A stretch of DNA of 36,919 nt from Mnemiopsis leidyi (taxonomy: Eukaryota; Ctenophora; Tentaculata; Lobata; Bolinopsidae). The stretch is from NCBI GenBank assembly GCA_000226015.1, contig JH156888.1, positions 13,070 to 49,988 on the forward strand, in the 5' to 3' direction. Positions 12,255 through 24,720 of this stretch are shown piece by piece (position 1 is the first letter of the stretch; every line of letters begins with the position of its first letter). A program made the position numbers and the translations under genes. Below the pieces are notes generated by a model. The model was not told where the DNA came from. It saw only the letters and a program-made list of their open reading frames with translations, and did not search any database.

Positions 12255-12337
12255 GTAACACTTAATTATCTAAAGGATGCAACTTGTGCCTTTATTAGTA
12301 TTCGGTAGAATTAGACATGGTTTCAACAAGAAAGCAC
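11684..12337 (+). repeat. Direct repeat of the minisatellite flank on both sides of the gap
   Basis: About 90 bp, beginning GTAACATGTAACACTTAA and ending CAACAAGAAAGCAC, occurs at 11684-11774, just before the N run, and again at 12245-12337 after the second array. The copies differ by a few substitutions and one indel. This is the pattern of an array flank assembled twice, for example two haplotypes joined at a gap. A real duplication is possible. Confidence 0.8.
11775..11788. other. Assembly gap of 14 N
   Basis: A run of 14 undetermined bases. Its true length is unknown. Confidence 0.99.
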
Positions 12338-14381
12338 GACAACAACTATTTAACGAAAACCTTAAGAGTCAAGAGCATGTACAAAAATGAATCAAACATG
12401 TCTGAATATAATTAGGAGGAGGGGGAGACATGAGTCAGGGTCAAAATTGACACTTCGCAAACAATTGCCAGAGTTGTCTAAAAAATTGGCCAAATTTCAG
12501 TTGAATATATTAACCATGACAATTTAAAGTTGTTGTTATGGTCATGTACAAAATTTCAACCGTTTGACTCCTGCTGAAAATCAAATAGTAAATAATCGAT
12601 CTCACCCCCTCCTTAATACGAGATTGCCGACGTCAAATTCGTGTTTTAGTGATTCCCGAAATCTTTAAGTTCTATGTGGACGAATTATCTCCTATAAGGC
12701 TTAATGATTCAGTTACAAGACAAGATCGCAACGTAGTTGTAAAAACCTACCGACTAAACACATGAAGAATAAAAAACAAGCGCAGTGAAATCATTAAAAA
12801 GTCTAATCTGAAGGTAGCTAGAAAGCTATTAATGTCGCTAGAAAACTATCTATAACCGCAATAACCAGATGAAATTCTGTTTTGAAATAAATGCATCTCT
12901 TTTGAATCCAGTATAAATGAGGCCTACTAGTAATTTACTGAAACAAAATTTTCTTAAGTTTTTTATTTGGAAATTGGATCCATTCAAAGATTCAGCAATA
13001 GTTCAAGAATCGAAATCTGACACTAAAGCCGAGATGAGGCTTAACACAAATTTAATTCTGTAGAGAAAAATAGTTAACAAATCACTTTAACAAGTCAAAA
13101 CATCTTAAATACAGAACACTTAGTATAAAATAAAAACATTGTTTTGGGGCTGTTACTGAGTCGTAGCCCTTTCGTGTCATATCTGCACTAAGATCGATAA
13201 CTGAACCAATTCCGCACCGTTTTAAAAGCAGTCCCCACTCTTCTTACTTTTCGCTTTCGAGTTTACATTTCACAATACAAACGAATGGATCAACAATAAA
13301 TCTTCCTTGACTTAAAAACAAGTTTACATTTCACAATACAAACGAATGGAACAACAATAAATCTTCCTTGACTTAAAAACAATTGACCTGAGTGCACGGT
13401 CTTGCGGTTCTATTTCTCTTTTGATGACTGCTCTTAATATTTTGGTCAGTTGTCAATTCTAGACCTCTTTACGTCTTACGAAGAACAGAGTAAAACTGCA
13501 CCGTGAAATCATCTATCCTAAGGCGTCGTCAATTGATTACTAGAAATTACTAGAAATCTTAATGTTCAATTCAATTCAATTCAATTGTAGAATTACGCAC
13601 TTTTGAAGTTCTTGCAAATTTGTTTTGGTTTTGATCTTGAAAGATGTCTCAAAAACGTTGTTTATACCAAGCAAGATGATTTTGCAAGAAATTCCCGTAA
13701 TCAAAGCGACACCCCCTTGCATTATCGTTTAAATAACGTGTCAAAACAAACCTGAGACATTTTCCAACGAATGCCGTTATCTATTGGAACGCAATCGGGA
13801 GTTTTTTGGCCTACCTCATAGATCATGATAACTGTTGAACTCTGTCACTAATCTTCATTTGTTCTTGTATAGAGAACGGTATGTCTGGGGAGGTATTGCA
13901 GCTGCACAGAGAACGGTATTTCTGGTGAAATGTTTCTTCAAAGATCTCTCAACATTAATTGACCATGCTTTAGTTTTCGGTAGTGAAATACTTTCAGATG
14001 GTCCGATGGAAACATATTGACTCCTTAAACAAAGATAGGAGAGAAATTTTGGGGAAAAAATTTTCGATTCCTCCCCAAAAATAACGTTCTCTGGTCAAGT
14101 ATAAAACCCAAAATAGGCACAGTGCAGTCATGCGCAGAATAAATTCGCCTCAACTTGATTTTGTTTTCGATAAAATAACTTGAACGGTTCACCAGTTTGA
14201 TCGTATGTGCTACTTTTTCCTATACAGAAAATAAGCACTTCAATATAAACTTCATCTTAATTTTCTTTTCATATATATAAATCACATCTCTCGTTAACAT
14301 CGCTTATATTGGGAAGGGGGTGTGCATAGTTCAACTCCCTCAAATTTTTTATGTCCGACTTATCTCATTATCTAAGCTGCT
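12338..14381. other. Intergenic region between genes B and C
   Basis: AT-rich, no gene recognised. It contains a 61-bp tandem duplication (13260-13320 and 13321-13381), a short TTCAA microsatellite near 13567-13586, and an imperfect inverted repeat of GGGGA/TCCCC blocks near 14046-14082. The 3' UTR of gene C should occupy its right end. Confidence 0.4.
13260..13381 (+). repeat. 61-bp tandem duplication
   Basis: Two adjacent copies beginning AGTTTACATTTCACAATAC, at 13260 and 13321, nearly identical (GGATCA versus GGAACA). No coding role is seen. Confidence 0.9.
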
Positions 14382-17300
14382 CTAACTTGTTCTCCCCTCC
14401 TGCAGAGCAGTTTCATCCTGCACAGTTGAGTAGATGTGGTCTTCTGTAGTTTGCTGGACAGTTTCCTCTTGTGCGTTTGAGTAGAGTTGGTCCCCAGAAG
14501 TTTCTTGGGTTTCTGGAAAGTTTTTAGACGGGCCTGGAGAGTAAGGATTTATAGTCTTATCCTGAATTCCTTCTGCGGGTTTAGAAGGCAAGAATCTTTT
14601 AAGTAAACGCTTTGTGTTTGCCCTGGTTTCTTCTTGCAACACTACCAAGGCGACAAAGAGAAGAGGGCCCTGCAGCCCGATGAAGATGATGAACAGATAC
14701 TGCATGAAGCTAGCTGCTGGACCGACAGCTAAACCTGCCACTATCCAGGGTAGCCCGACTGAAACTGCTACTACCATCATCGCTTTAGCAGTTTTCACTG
14801 AGACGGCTTCACTGCCCCCTGGTTTACCGGTCGAATTAAGAATAACTTTCGCCACCATCCCGAAGCAGACACAATTGAAGAGTAAGATCAAGTAAGCTGG
14901 AACCAGAAATCCAATATATCTCCAGGGGTCTTCAACCCAGCAGTGCGATCCGTTTTCTCTGTTTCCTCCTACGTAAGGCATGGTATACTCGGAACTTTTG
15001 TTTGGAATAAGAGAAAATAGGAAAGATGCTAGTGGGAAAATTACTGGACAGATCCAGCTAAGAAGTGCACAATTTCGAAAATAGTGCTTGTCTGTTTTCC
15101 CAAATGTTTTAACAGCCCTGACTATTTTGTTGAAGAAAGTCCATGCAATACATCCCATCCAAAAGAAAGCAGAAAGAAAGAAGTATTGCGAAATGATGAC
15201 ACCAGTAATGCAGCCTGCATTTAGAGATAATAGAGGAGCCCCATTATCGTCTACAGCTATGGAAGAAGTTGCAGATAGGACCACAAAAGTAATGTTTCCA
15301 AGCATCAGAGTCATCACAAGACTCAGCTGCATCATCACGACTTGCTTTCTTCTTAACTTCTTGAAAGGGGTTATGAGGCAGAAAGCTAAGGATAGAAACA
15401 ACACGTTTATCACAAACATGGTGTAGCCGATAGATTCCTGACCTTCATGATCAGTTACGGGAGTCGGACTCAACAAGACTGCAAAGCTTGTAGTATGAGA
15501 GCAAGTGCAGGTACAAGTTCTATCAGTGTTCAGCAAGGTTGTACATCCGTTACTTAACCAAGTGTTAGTTGTTGTGTTCAGATAGACACACTTTCTCTCT
15601 ATATTGTACCCTGTCCGGTACTCCGGATGTTCTTTCTGCTGGAATACTAGAGAGAAGGATACGTTGTCCATGACCTTTCCTTCGGGACTCAAGAAGTTAA
15701 GTGAAACTATAGGGGAGTGTAAAGTGGCGTTTGATCCCACAATCTTCGGTAAGATGTCCTTAAACGTCTCATCCATCATGGCAATGTTGGATGACCCTCC
15801 ATCAGGGCTCCTGATGTTGAGTTTGATTGGAAGATCGACTAAAGGCACGGATTCTGGCGCCAACAACTCTATTTCTTTGTTCTGTGTCCGCACTGATTGT
15901 GCTGCAATGGACAATGTTTTGAGGCTTTCTCCCTGTCCCACAGACCTGGAAACGTCTTCTACAGTCTCCAGAATTTCTGATTTTTCGTCGTTGGGAATGT
16001 CATTTATTGCACTGTATTTCATTCCTTCAACCGTTTCGACGATTGCTATTTTTAGCGCTTTAGTGTCCTGACCAATTCTTCTATTCGAAATTAGCTTGCG
16101 GCTTGAAGACAGTACTTTAATAAGCTTCCGAGCATCTTTCGACGAAATATTCATTTTCGAATGTATGATTTGTTGGAGTCCTTCAGTCACATCCTTCACA
16201 TTACCCGATTGTGCTCGTTTGAATATGTCGTCCAAGTGGTTCTGTAGATCATCTTGACATGCTTCTGATCCAGAACATAGTGTGCAAGACGGTTGTGTCT
16301 TGCTCTCTGAAGTCCATCCCAGGGGGCAGCCTGAAATTTGTTGTGTTACACATTTCGATAAATGCTGCCATGTGCCATGTACAATTTCTCTTCTCGTAGA
16401 AGAGGTGTCTTTAGTTTGAAATTTGTAAGTTTCAACACTACTATATTACGAAGTGTTTGAGTTATGTGATCCTAATGTGGTTAAGCAGAAGTGTGGTTGG
16501 CAAATACTTGTTCTATCGAAGATTTGTGTCAACTTACGACATGAAGATTTGTCCCACATTGGAAGAGAGCCTCCTTGACATTGCTGACACGTCGACATTG
16601 TAGAGTCTCTGTATTCTCCTTCAGGACACGCTTCTGTAAGGTAGATATAGTAAGACAAGTTAAGATGGTGCCGATGTTAATAACCTTTACTTAAAGAAGA
16701 GGGGGATTTAAGGGTTGTTGAGTTGTGGCTTCAAGGAAAAAATACAGCAACTAATAGGGATCGGTTTTGTAGTTTTACTTGACACCAACTTACCACACTT
16801 TGTTTTATTTTCGTTTGCTACGGTCCCAGGTTCACAAACAGTACAAAAAGCAGCTCCTGTTTTACTGACAGTGTTTGTATCACATTTAGTACAGGTTGCC
16901 ATGCTAGAGTTTCTGTACGTCCCCGCTGGACATTTATCTGAAACGGATGCAATATTAGACAACATAAGTTATATCTCGAATTTAAGATATGTAATTTTCT
17001 AAGTTTTTTGCACTTGTAACTTAATGCCATGACTGTATTGCGAGTTTGTTGGTTTGAAATCTGTAAATAAACATCATTGCCACGGCCAGAAAATGCTTGT
17101 GAAAAAACGACTGTATGATCTAACAAATGTAAAACGACAAGAAGTAATGACTAACCACAATTGGTTTGTTGAACGTTAGCGACTTGTCCATCACCACAGA
17201 GTATACAGCTTGTTGCTCCAGGTTGACTTATACTGTTCTCTATGCAGGGTTTACAAACCTTCATGTAGTTAGATCTGTACTTCCCCGCAGGGCAATCCTC

Positions 17301-19862
17301 TGAAAGTTTGTACTGATCATGTGAGCTTGTCAAGTATTGTCAGCTAATTTCACCCATAACTTTCATATTTAAAGATACAGATTCTGATTTCAATGTTACT
17401 TCCTTCTCTATGACTGAGAAAGATACATCACTTTCTTCTTCAAAGATACAGATTCTGATTTGAAGGTTACTTCCTTCTCTATAACTGAGAAAGATACATC
17501 ACTTTCGTCTTCAAAGATACAGATTCTTCGAAAACTAACAGTGACTTAGAAAGCATACCTGGTATGCAGTTCTCGTCCCAATATGACCTGTAGAAACATG
17601 ATATCATGAGCAGATGAATAAATCTACACGCATCAGATTTACATGATCTGATATCATGAGCAGATACATAAAAGATCTTAAAGAAAATAGATAACAATCG
17701 AACAACTCTGAAATTTGATCTTTTAAACAGCTGTTGAGCAATGAAACGCAAACATCAAATTAATGAACCAGTTTCTTTTATTTTCAGCATTCATTAAAGT
17801 CACATAATCTGAGATCAGAATAAAACAACTAAAAGCAATACCCACGGCAATATACGACACACAGCCGATAGCTTGTACTTCTCAGGTGTGTTAAAGGAGC
17901 ACGTGTCTGTGTTAGTAGTTAACCTCCCACCGTAACCGGACTCTGTGTTGTTGATTCGAGGATACCAACTTCTGCGCAGGATAATAAAAACACATTCAAG
18001 TCTATTAAGTCGGAGAAAAATGTCCGGAAAATCAGAAGCGATATATAACACCGACAAAACTTACTGAAAAGATTGTTGTATTTGAGACTAATTAATGTCA
18101 AGCGCAAACTGACAAACTGGGGGGTTGAAACCCCGAACTTACGATGTGATGTAACATCCTGTAAGGTTGTATCCAGTCGGGCAGTCGTAGGAGTTGTTCC
18201 CTGAGGGATTTAACACACTTACACTTCACCAAAATGAAGCAGTGATATAGCACGTTTTATTACTAAATTTATAACTATTTGTGTTCGAATTAGTGTAGGA
18301 ATGTGTGGGACAGTACTGAACACACTTACCAGTAACCCAGGTAGGGTGAGTAAATATCACGTAGTTTGAAAGTTGGGTACCGTCCTTTGTAGAACATTTC
18401 CTCTTTTGTCTACATGTTGCTGTGACCTTGATGTGATGTAATGTCAGTGCCATCAGTATCATTAATCAGATTAGTATCAAAGTAACTTAGCGAAGAATTG
18501 TTGCAAGTTGTTTCGTTTCGTGTCCAGACCAATAAATTCAGTGAACTTCTAGATGATATTCAGTCTTACAATGTTACGTTTAAACCATTTCACTGTTCAG
18601 TGTTACAGAGTTACAGACTGAAAGAAGGAAAGAAGTACCCACGTTAACGTATTGTGAAGAAAGTATCGACATAGCTACTGTACAAGAAGTCTCCTTAATA
18701 GTCACACCATCCAGCACTGTCGACATGGGATAATCTGATTCGCAGTCTACAGCCTGAAACATAAGGAGTCATCACCTCGGTGTTGTCATGAATATTATGA
18801 AGTTCTATTTTCCTCTTTATTCGCAGTCTACAGCCTGAAACATAATGAGCCATAACTTCGCTAAAAACTATTTTCTTATTGTGATGGACATATGGTAAAC
18901 TAACATGGTTTAAATCGGGTGGGATTTCCCCTATGGTCAATGGTCAAAAAACTTGACCATAACCATGGAATATTTGGATTTTTGCTATGGTCATGGTCAA
19001 AATGTTGACTATTTGACCACGATCATATGAAAAATTTGACCATGGCCAAATGGTCAAAAAATAGACACGATTCACCCCTACAACATTTCCCTACCGTAAA
19101 AGATTCTGGACATTCTGCTGTAGCCGCACTATCGTCCCTCACTACCTTAGTTTTTGCTGTAACTTTTTTCTGTGTCCAGCAGTCTTTAAGTGCACTTTGA
19201 GAACCTGTTACGCGAGAGTTTTGTTTAAGGAACATCAAAAGTTCAAATCAGTTATGCTATAATTTGATAGGAATGAATACAGATGACATTGATGACATTT
19301 TTGAATATCATTCGCTCAATCTATGGAGTTAAAGATTGGACAAGTATTCATCAAACATCCTTAGAGGTCAGCATCCTCTACCCCCAAAAAAAGAACCTGG
19401 TTTAGGATGATAGACGTTCTCGGTAGCTAACTTGACACAGTTGTCTGATGTAACAAGAACAGCGAGACAAGCTGTATCCACATCGCACCACTCTTGACAC
19501 GCTAACTTGTCTGTATACCCTCTCCTCTCCAGCTCGTATTTGTTTGTTTCACTCCCTACGTTTTCTCCCCAGCATGATTCTGTGGGAACTGTGGATTCCA
19601 ATGTTACTTCATTCAATTCTGACATCGTTTTAAGGAAAACTAAACGAGTTGACAGTAATTTTATTATAAATAATTATAAAAGCTGTATGATAATGACATA
19701 CTCACGTAACATAGTAACATAGTAACATACTTACGACTTTACGACAATAAAGAATGAGATAAATAGGGCCAAATATTTCAAGAAAATACCTTGACTATAA
19801 ACAAGGGAGAATTGTAGTGAGATCAGGGTCAGTAAGATGAGAGTGTCTACCGTATACAGCAT
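14382..19862 (-). CDS. Adhesion GPCR C: apple-like, Cys-repeat, ephrin-like modules, GAIN/GPS, 7TM
   Basis: Twelve exons: 19862-19790, 19618-19382, 19204-19095, 18753-18639, 18419-18330, 18200-18143, 17971-17846, 17587-17559, 17299-17156, 16937-16794, 16633-16538, 16330-14382; 1056 aa, all phases consistent. Residues 1-24 are a signal peptide. Residues ~25-110 look like an apple/PAN domain (DKLACQEWCDVDTACLAV). Residues ~133-280 hold two Cys repeats (CPESFT...CTV...VATCR and CPTGYNLTGC...AVCR) resembling the PCSK9 C-terminal repeats; this label is tentative. Three ephrin-like modules follow to ~408, the last shortened. Then come GAIN, a GPS with His at ~686, and a full 7TM. The tail has DQLYSNAQEET and DHIYSTVQDET, two related tyrosine motifs 17 residues apart. 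The 29-bp exon 17587-17559 is unusually small. Intact; expected at the plasma membrane. Confidence 0.82.
17371..17524 (+). repeat. 71-bp tandem repeat in a gene C intron
   Basis: Two copies of a 71-bp unit starting AAAGATACAGATTCTGATTT (17371 and 17442), with a third started at 17513. They lie between the 29-bp exon and the first ephrin-like module exon of gene C. Confidence 0.85.
18738..18850 (-). repeat. Duplicated 3' splice site of gene C exon 4
   Basis: The acceptor and first exon bases of exon 4 (TGTTTCAG|GCTGTAGACTGCGAAT, exon start 18753) occur again 81 bp upstream, at about 18845-18819. Similarity extends into the flanking intron. Splicing to the upstream copy would read GCT GTA GAC TGC GAA TAA, a stop after five codons. 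Confidence 0.8.
18930..19072. repeat. TGGTCA/TTGACCA-rich segment in a gene C intron
   Basis: About ten TGGTCA or TGACCA motifs in both orientations within 140 bp (for example TATGGTCAATGGTCAAAA and TTTGACCATGGCCAAATGG). It is a degenerate repeat able to form short hairpins. No function is apparent. Confidence 0.6.
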
Positions 19863-21009
19863 GGTAGTGTCTGTTCTTTAAGTGTGTCTTGAGCGTGTCT
19901 CACTTCTAGATCATGCAGAGTCACTACTCACTGTAAAGATATTAAGAAATGCTAAACTTTCAGTTAAAAACCTTTAGGTTACAAAAAATCTTAGATATGG
20001 CGCAGCGATCTACAAAAGTGCGATCTAAAAAACCTCTGTGATATGTGAAACAACAATGGACTAATTCAACTTAGAATGTTGGTAGAGATTAGCAATGAAA
20101 CAAAGGTCTTGTAATGTGTCTTATTAAAGCCACAATTGAATCTGAATTAAGTCTGAATTGAGTCTAAATTAAGTACTATCAAACTGAACTACTTATAGTG
20201 ATAATTCGCTAAGTCTGGAAAACGGACGAAGTAACCAAAGTGAGATAAATTGGGTAAGAATAGCAATCTGATTGAGAAAGAAATATAGGTGAGGTCAACG
20301 TTATGTAACTGTGCAGAAGTAACACACAATGCCAAGTGTCGAGAATGCTAATGTTTTAACTTCGACCTATAATAGTTTAACTCTGTCAGAATATTCGTTA
20401 CAAAGTTAAATCATGAACTGACGCAACATTTTTCATCCGTTCTACAAATGGTGACATTATGTAAAGATTATAGTTAGCCCTATGAGCATAATCTTCCGGG
20501 ATGATGTGAAGATGATATTTAACTTTGATTGGACGGAGACGTTGCCCGACTTTTAACTCCGCTTCTATTGTAAACAGAGACCAGACTTTTACCAAGACTG
20601 AACCTTAAGTTTTGGTCGGTGAGACACTTTTATATAGGGCTCTTGTAGTCTTTCATTTTTTATTCTGCAACTTTGTCCTCTATTACTGTATAGAAATAGG
20701 TGAAATAGGATTACTGTAGATTGTCTGTCATTTAGAGTAATCCTACTTCTCAGGAATCCTAAAATGATAAATGAAAATAAAAAGGTAGAAATTAAAATTG
20801 GATGATAGTTTCAACTTTAAGCAAAGTTTTAAGCGCATGCTGAACTGAATTGTTCGGTACCTATTCGTAAATACTACTACAAAAACCTTGATCCCTACAT
20901 GTAACACCGTCTACATGATCCTGAATAATGGATGGAATAATGCACATCATTGATCTGTGTGCCACACAAAACACAAGAACGAGAAGGGAAGAATACTGCT
21001 GGAATAGTC

Positions 21010-21222
21010 ACGATTATATTATAGTAGTCTGGAATGTAGTCTAGTCTATATTATAGTAGTAGGGAATGTAGTCTAGTCTATATTATAGTAGTCGGGAATG
21101 TAGTCTAGTCTATATTATAGTAGTCGGAAATGATAGTAGTCTGGAATGTAGTCTAGTCTATATTATAGTAGTCGGAAATGTAGTCTAGTCTATATTATAG
21201 TAGTCGGGAATGTAGTCTAGTG
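21010..21222 (+). repeat. 32-bp minisatellite (GTAGTCTAGTCTATATTATA)
   Basis: About six copies, one truncated, of a unit running GTAGTCTAGTCTATATTATA then GTAGTCGGGAAT, with point variants. Intergenic, no coding role. Confidence 0.85.
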
Positions 21223-21915
21223 TCAATGTACCGTGTGACGGTATGGCATGCCGAAATGTCACTCTGTTCCTAACCGCTGCGTTCCTGACTCCCAATTATT
21301 CAAGAATAATTAACTCTGTCTTACACTGGAATGTGTTTATCAATTCAATGTGCCACATAGCTAGTTTCTAAAAACGTTGACTTTAGGTACAAATTTTTGA
21401 CTGGTCTTCACTCATAATTCAAGATGTTTGGATTTTTGAAATGTCGGTATCTAAAAATATTAGTAGAATATCAGCGATTCATGGATCTAGATATCGGACA
21501 TCATTGTCTCAACCCTTGTTCGATCATTAATTATGCAGTCTGGCGATTAATTATACAAGCTGTATTATCATAATATATCATATCAGCTTGGTCAGGTCGA
21601 GGTATTATGAAAGCATTTAACATCAATTAACAAAATGTCTGGAACCTATGTTATGTTAATTTAGATGGACAAAACATTAATTTTACCCGTCCTATACTCT
21701 TTAAAATTACCAAGCTTAGTCAATCGTCAGCACAACTTATAGTTCAAACACGATCCACACTATAAACACGTATAGTAAGAGAAGAACGATACCGGTAAAC
21801 AGGACGTATCAAGTTCAAGGTAACTAGACATGACCAAATAACCCGAAAGAATGTTTACGAATTAGCAAGTCGTGAGGGGTGTGAGACTAAGGAAGCCAAA
21901 ATTTTATTTCAATAT

Positions 21916-22280
21916 AGTGACCTGTTACAGTTACTGGCACGAGTAACACAAGACGCGCTACTATTTAAACTGTTTCTATAGTTATCTGTTAAAATTACCG
22001 GCACTAGTAACAAAAGACACGCTACTATAAAAACTGTTTCCATAGACCATAGTTACCTGTTACGGTTACTAGCTCGAGTAACACAAGACATGCTACTATA
22101 TAAACTGTTCCCATAGACCATAGTTACCTGTTACGGTTACTTGCTCGAGTCACACGAGACACACTACTATATAAACTGTTTCCATAGTGACCTGTTACAG
22201 TAACCGGCACGAGTAACACAAAACACGCTACTATAGAAACTGTTTCTATAGTGACCTGTTACAGTTACCGGCACACTACT
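21916..22280 (+). repeat. 64/71-bp satellite with internal hairpin
   Basis: Five and a half units, each running from AGT(G/T)ACCTGTTAC through GAGTAACACAAGAC to CTACTATATAAACTGTTTC. Some units carry an extra ATAGACC, making 71 rather than 64 bp. Each contains an inverted repeat such as GTTACTAGCTCGAGTAAC (6-bp stem). No coding role is seen. Confidence 0.85.
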
Positions 22281-22515
22281 TTGTGAGTCTCAAAAAAAGA
22301 AAGTGTACCGCTCTGGCAGCTCAGTAATGTCTAGTAATATTTATTTCAGAGTTAGAGCTATAAACTTTACCCTAAAGATGTTCCTGTTATCACACAATTT
22401 GCAGGCAGAATTTCGTGGCTTCTTATCATGTGCACATTATCAGATTGTGCTGACAAGTTGTCGTTTTATTTCATCATCCCATAACTCTAAATAGCAGGGA
22501 GCCCATTCTGCTGAT

Positions 22516-22662
22516 TTAATACACCTCCTGGTTTAATACACTTCCTGGTTTAATACACCTCCTGGTTTAATTCACCTCCTGATTTAATACACCTCCTGGT
22601 TTAATACACTTCCTGGTTTAATACACCTCCTCCTGGTTTAATTCACCTCCTAATCTAGTGAA
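22516..22662 (+). repeat. 17-bp minisatellite (CACCTCCTGGTTTAATA)
   Basis: About eight head-to-tail copies of CACCTCCTGGTTTAATA with C/T and A/T variants. One copy has an extra CTC. Confidence 0.9.
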
Positions 22663-24648
22663 GCAACAGGGACGAATTTTCTCTTATCACCGTATACATA
22701 CATCCACCTAATGACTGAAAGTGAAAGTATTTTTCTGATGAGAATTACGAAACACTGACAAACACAAGCACACTAGATAGAATTATCAGAAAGAGAGAGA
22801 GGAGTCCTCCCCCAAGTTAGAAACTGCAGACAAGCAGCTGACCTCGCCTTCTTCGTCCAACATTTCATGTCCTTAGTTTTCATGAGCTTAACTTTTTAAC
22901 CCAAGCTGTCAAGGCGTGCACGTGCAGATGTATGCTGGTTACCAGGTTACCTGGTTACCGGTTAGAACGGGTGCAGCTGAAACCTTCCTTTATCTGGTTC
23001 CTGTGTTTACAGTGGCGTTGATAGAGGCTTGTCAGCACGCTAGGTGGTGAGCAAGCAGACTGTTATGTGGTAACCGCCAAGACCAGGGTGGTCACACGTG
23101 AATTTACTATAGAAACTGGTACCTGTAAATTGTGTGTGGTTTCAGTACAATATGATGTTACTGAACTCCTTTAAACCGTGTTTTAACACGGCACAGTTGA
23201 CAGTACGTTGTCCTCACAGGAAAACAACTTGGATCTAGAATTGGTTGGTTGTGTTGAAATATGCGCCATTAAGCTTGTCGGCCGGCAGCACTTGCTCTTA
23301 AAACCGAAACATAATATAACAAAACAAAATTAATATGTATCATGACTGGAATATGAACTAAGAAAATATTTCTTCTTTTCAATTTTCGTAGAAGAAGTGA
23401 ATTGCGCAATTAAGTAAGAGCAGCTCCTGGTGCAGCTGTTGAGAATTGCACGTGTTGCAAGGTACACCTTTCTTTTTACTGTGAAACCGTGGAACAATAG
23501 ACATAAACTACTAAAGTGCTAAAAACAGCTTAAGTACTAGAAAACAGTTATTGCGCTAACGTGCCACTTAAATCAATCGATTATTAATAATTTATTTTTT
23601 TCTTTTCACAAGCTTATTTAAATGTTGTGCTGGTGTACACTGTACAGCTATAGTGCTGGTATGACAGTTTTATTACCCATCACACTGGAGATAAATAATG
23701 GTGGACTAAAGTAAGAACTCCAGCAACTTAGAACTTATAACCCTTTTCTGATACAGGGAAAATTGTCACTTTAATAAAATCTATATCAACGTTGAATGAA
23801 CGTTCACTTTTTTTTGCGTTTTTGTCATCTCTTCGTGCCTAGATCATGTGTATGAACAATTCATGTTCATTACCGTTACGTTGGATTGTGCACATCTTCA
23901 ACAGGACGCAAATATCGCTAACACAGGACTTGCTAGGGTAATGAAGTTATCAAGCCTTGATAAGAAGACGGAAAACAATCCAACCCTTCCTAGTTCCTAT
24001 CTACATTTAGTAGATTGAGTGATACAAAATAGGTGAGTAACAACAATTTGCTCGAGAAGATTAGGCGATCGAATACAATTTAACTGCCCGCATATAAACT
24101 GTTTCAAAAGCTTCTGTTAACTGTCTGAGTCTTTGACAATAACAATACCAACTTTTTTAGGACTCTCATTAACAAACAATGTGCTGAATGTTGGGATAAC
24201 TGACTAATAACAACTTTGTAGCTCTAATTACGGTAAAGACGTTAAATTCCTTACATTGTCGACACTGCTGCAGTTCCTTACTCGCAGAGGTTATGTTCCG
24301 TCAACATTTTCTGCGATATTGTAGCGTCACAAGTTTCTATCGTAGTACAAATAATTGAGTAATGATAGGTGTTGTCAAGGTAACTATGATAGTTCGGCAG
24401 GACGTTGTTCGGGATATATCAGACTGGAGAAATTTTACCTTATCTGAAGAATACAGTCGACAAAGTTTTCAGGGTCTAAATCTACGGTATCACATGGTAA
24501 ACTGCACAACTTGCAATATAATAGATATAGGGGGCAGGTCCACCTAGGATAAGACGATTAAAATTGGTGACAGTTTTAAAGAATAATAGAGTTAGAAAAG
24601 AGAATTCGATGCTATTTGAGACAGAACTGTACACATACTATGTAATTT

Positions 24649-24720
24649 GACGTGGACCCGCCCACGGAGCCGCTCAATAAGTCGTCAGCTCTGAAATCAA
24701 GAGAATGGATGGAATATTCA
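24649..24720 (+). pseudogene. Possible sulfotransferase gene fragment
   Basis: A short plus-strand frame reads DPPTEPLNKSSALKSREWME. It resembles [16 protein letters not shown] in the sulfotransferase gene inside PARP intron 11. An in-frame stop lies a few codons upstream, and downstream similarity is lost or frame-shifted. I see no sulfate-donor binding motif nearby. It may be a decayed copy; chance similarity over about 15 residues is possible. Confidence 0.35.

Noticed and set aside
11446..12261. Long minus-strand open frames rich in Leu, Tyr and Thr
   Set aside because: They are translations of the GTAAAGTAACATG minisatellite and cross an N gap.
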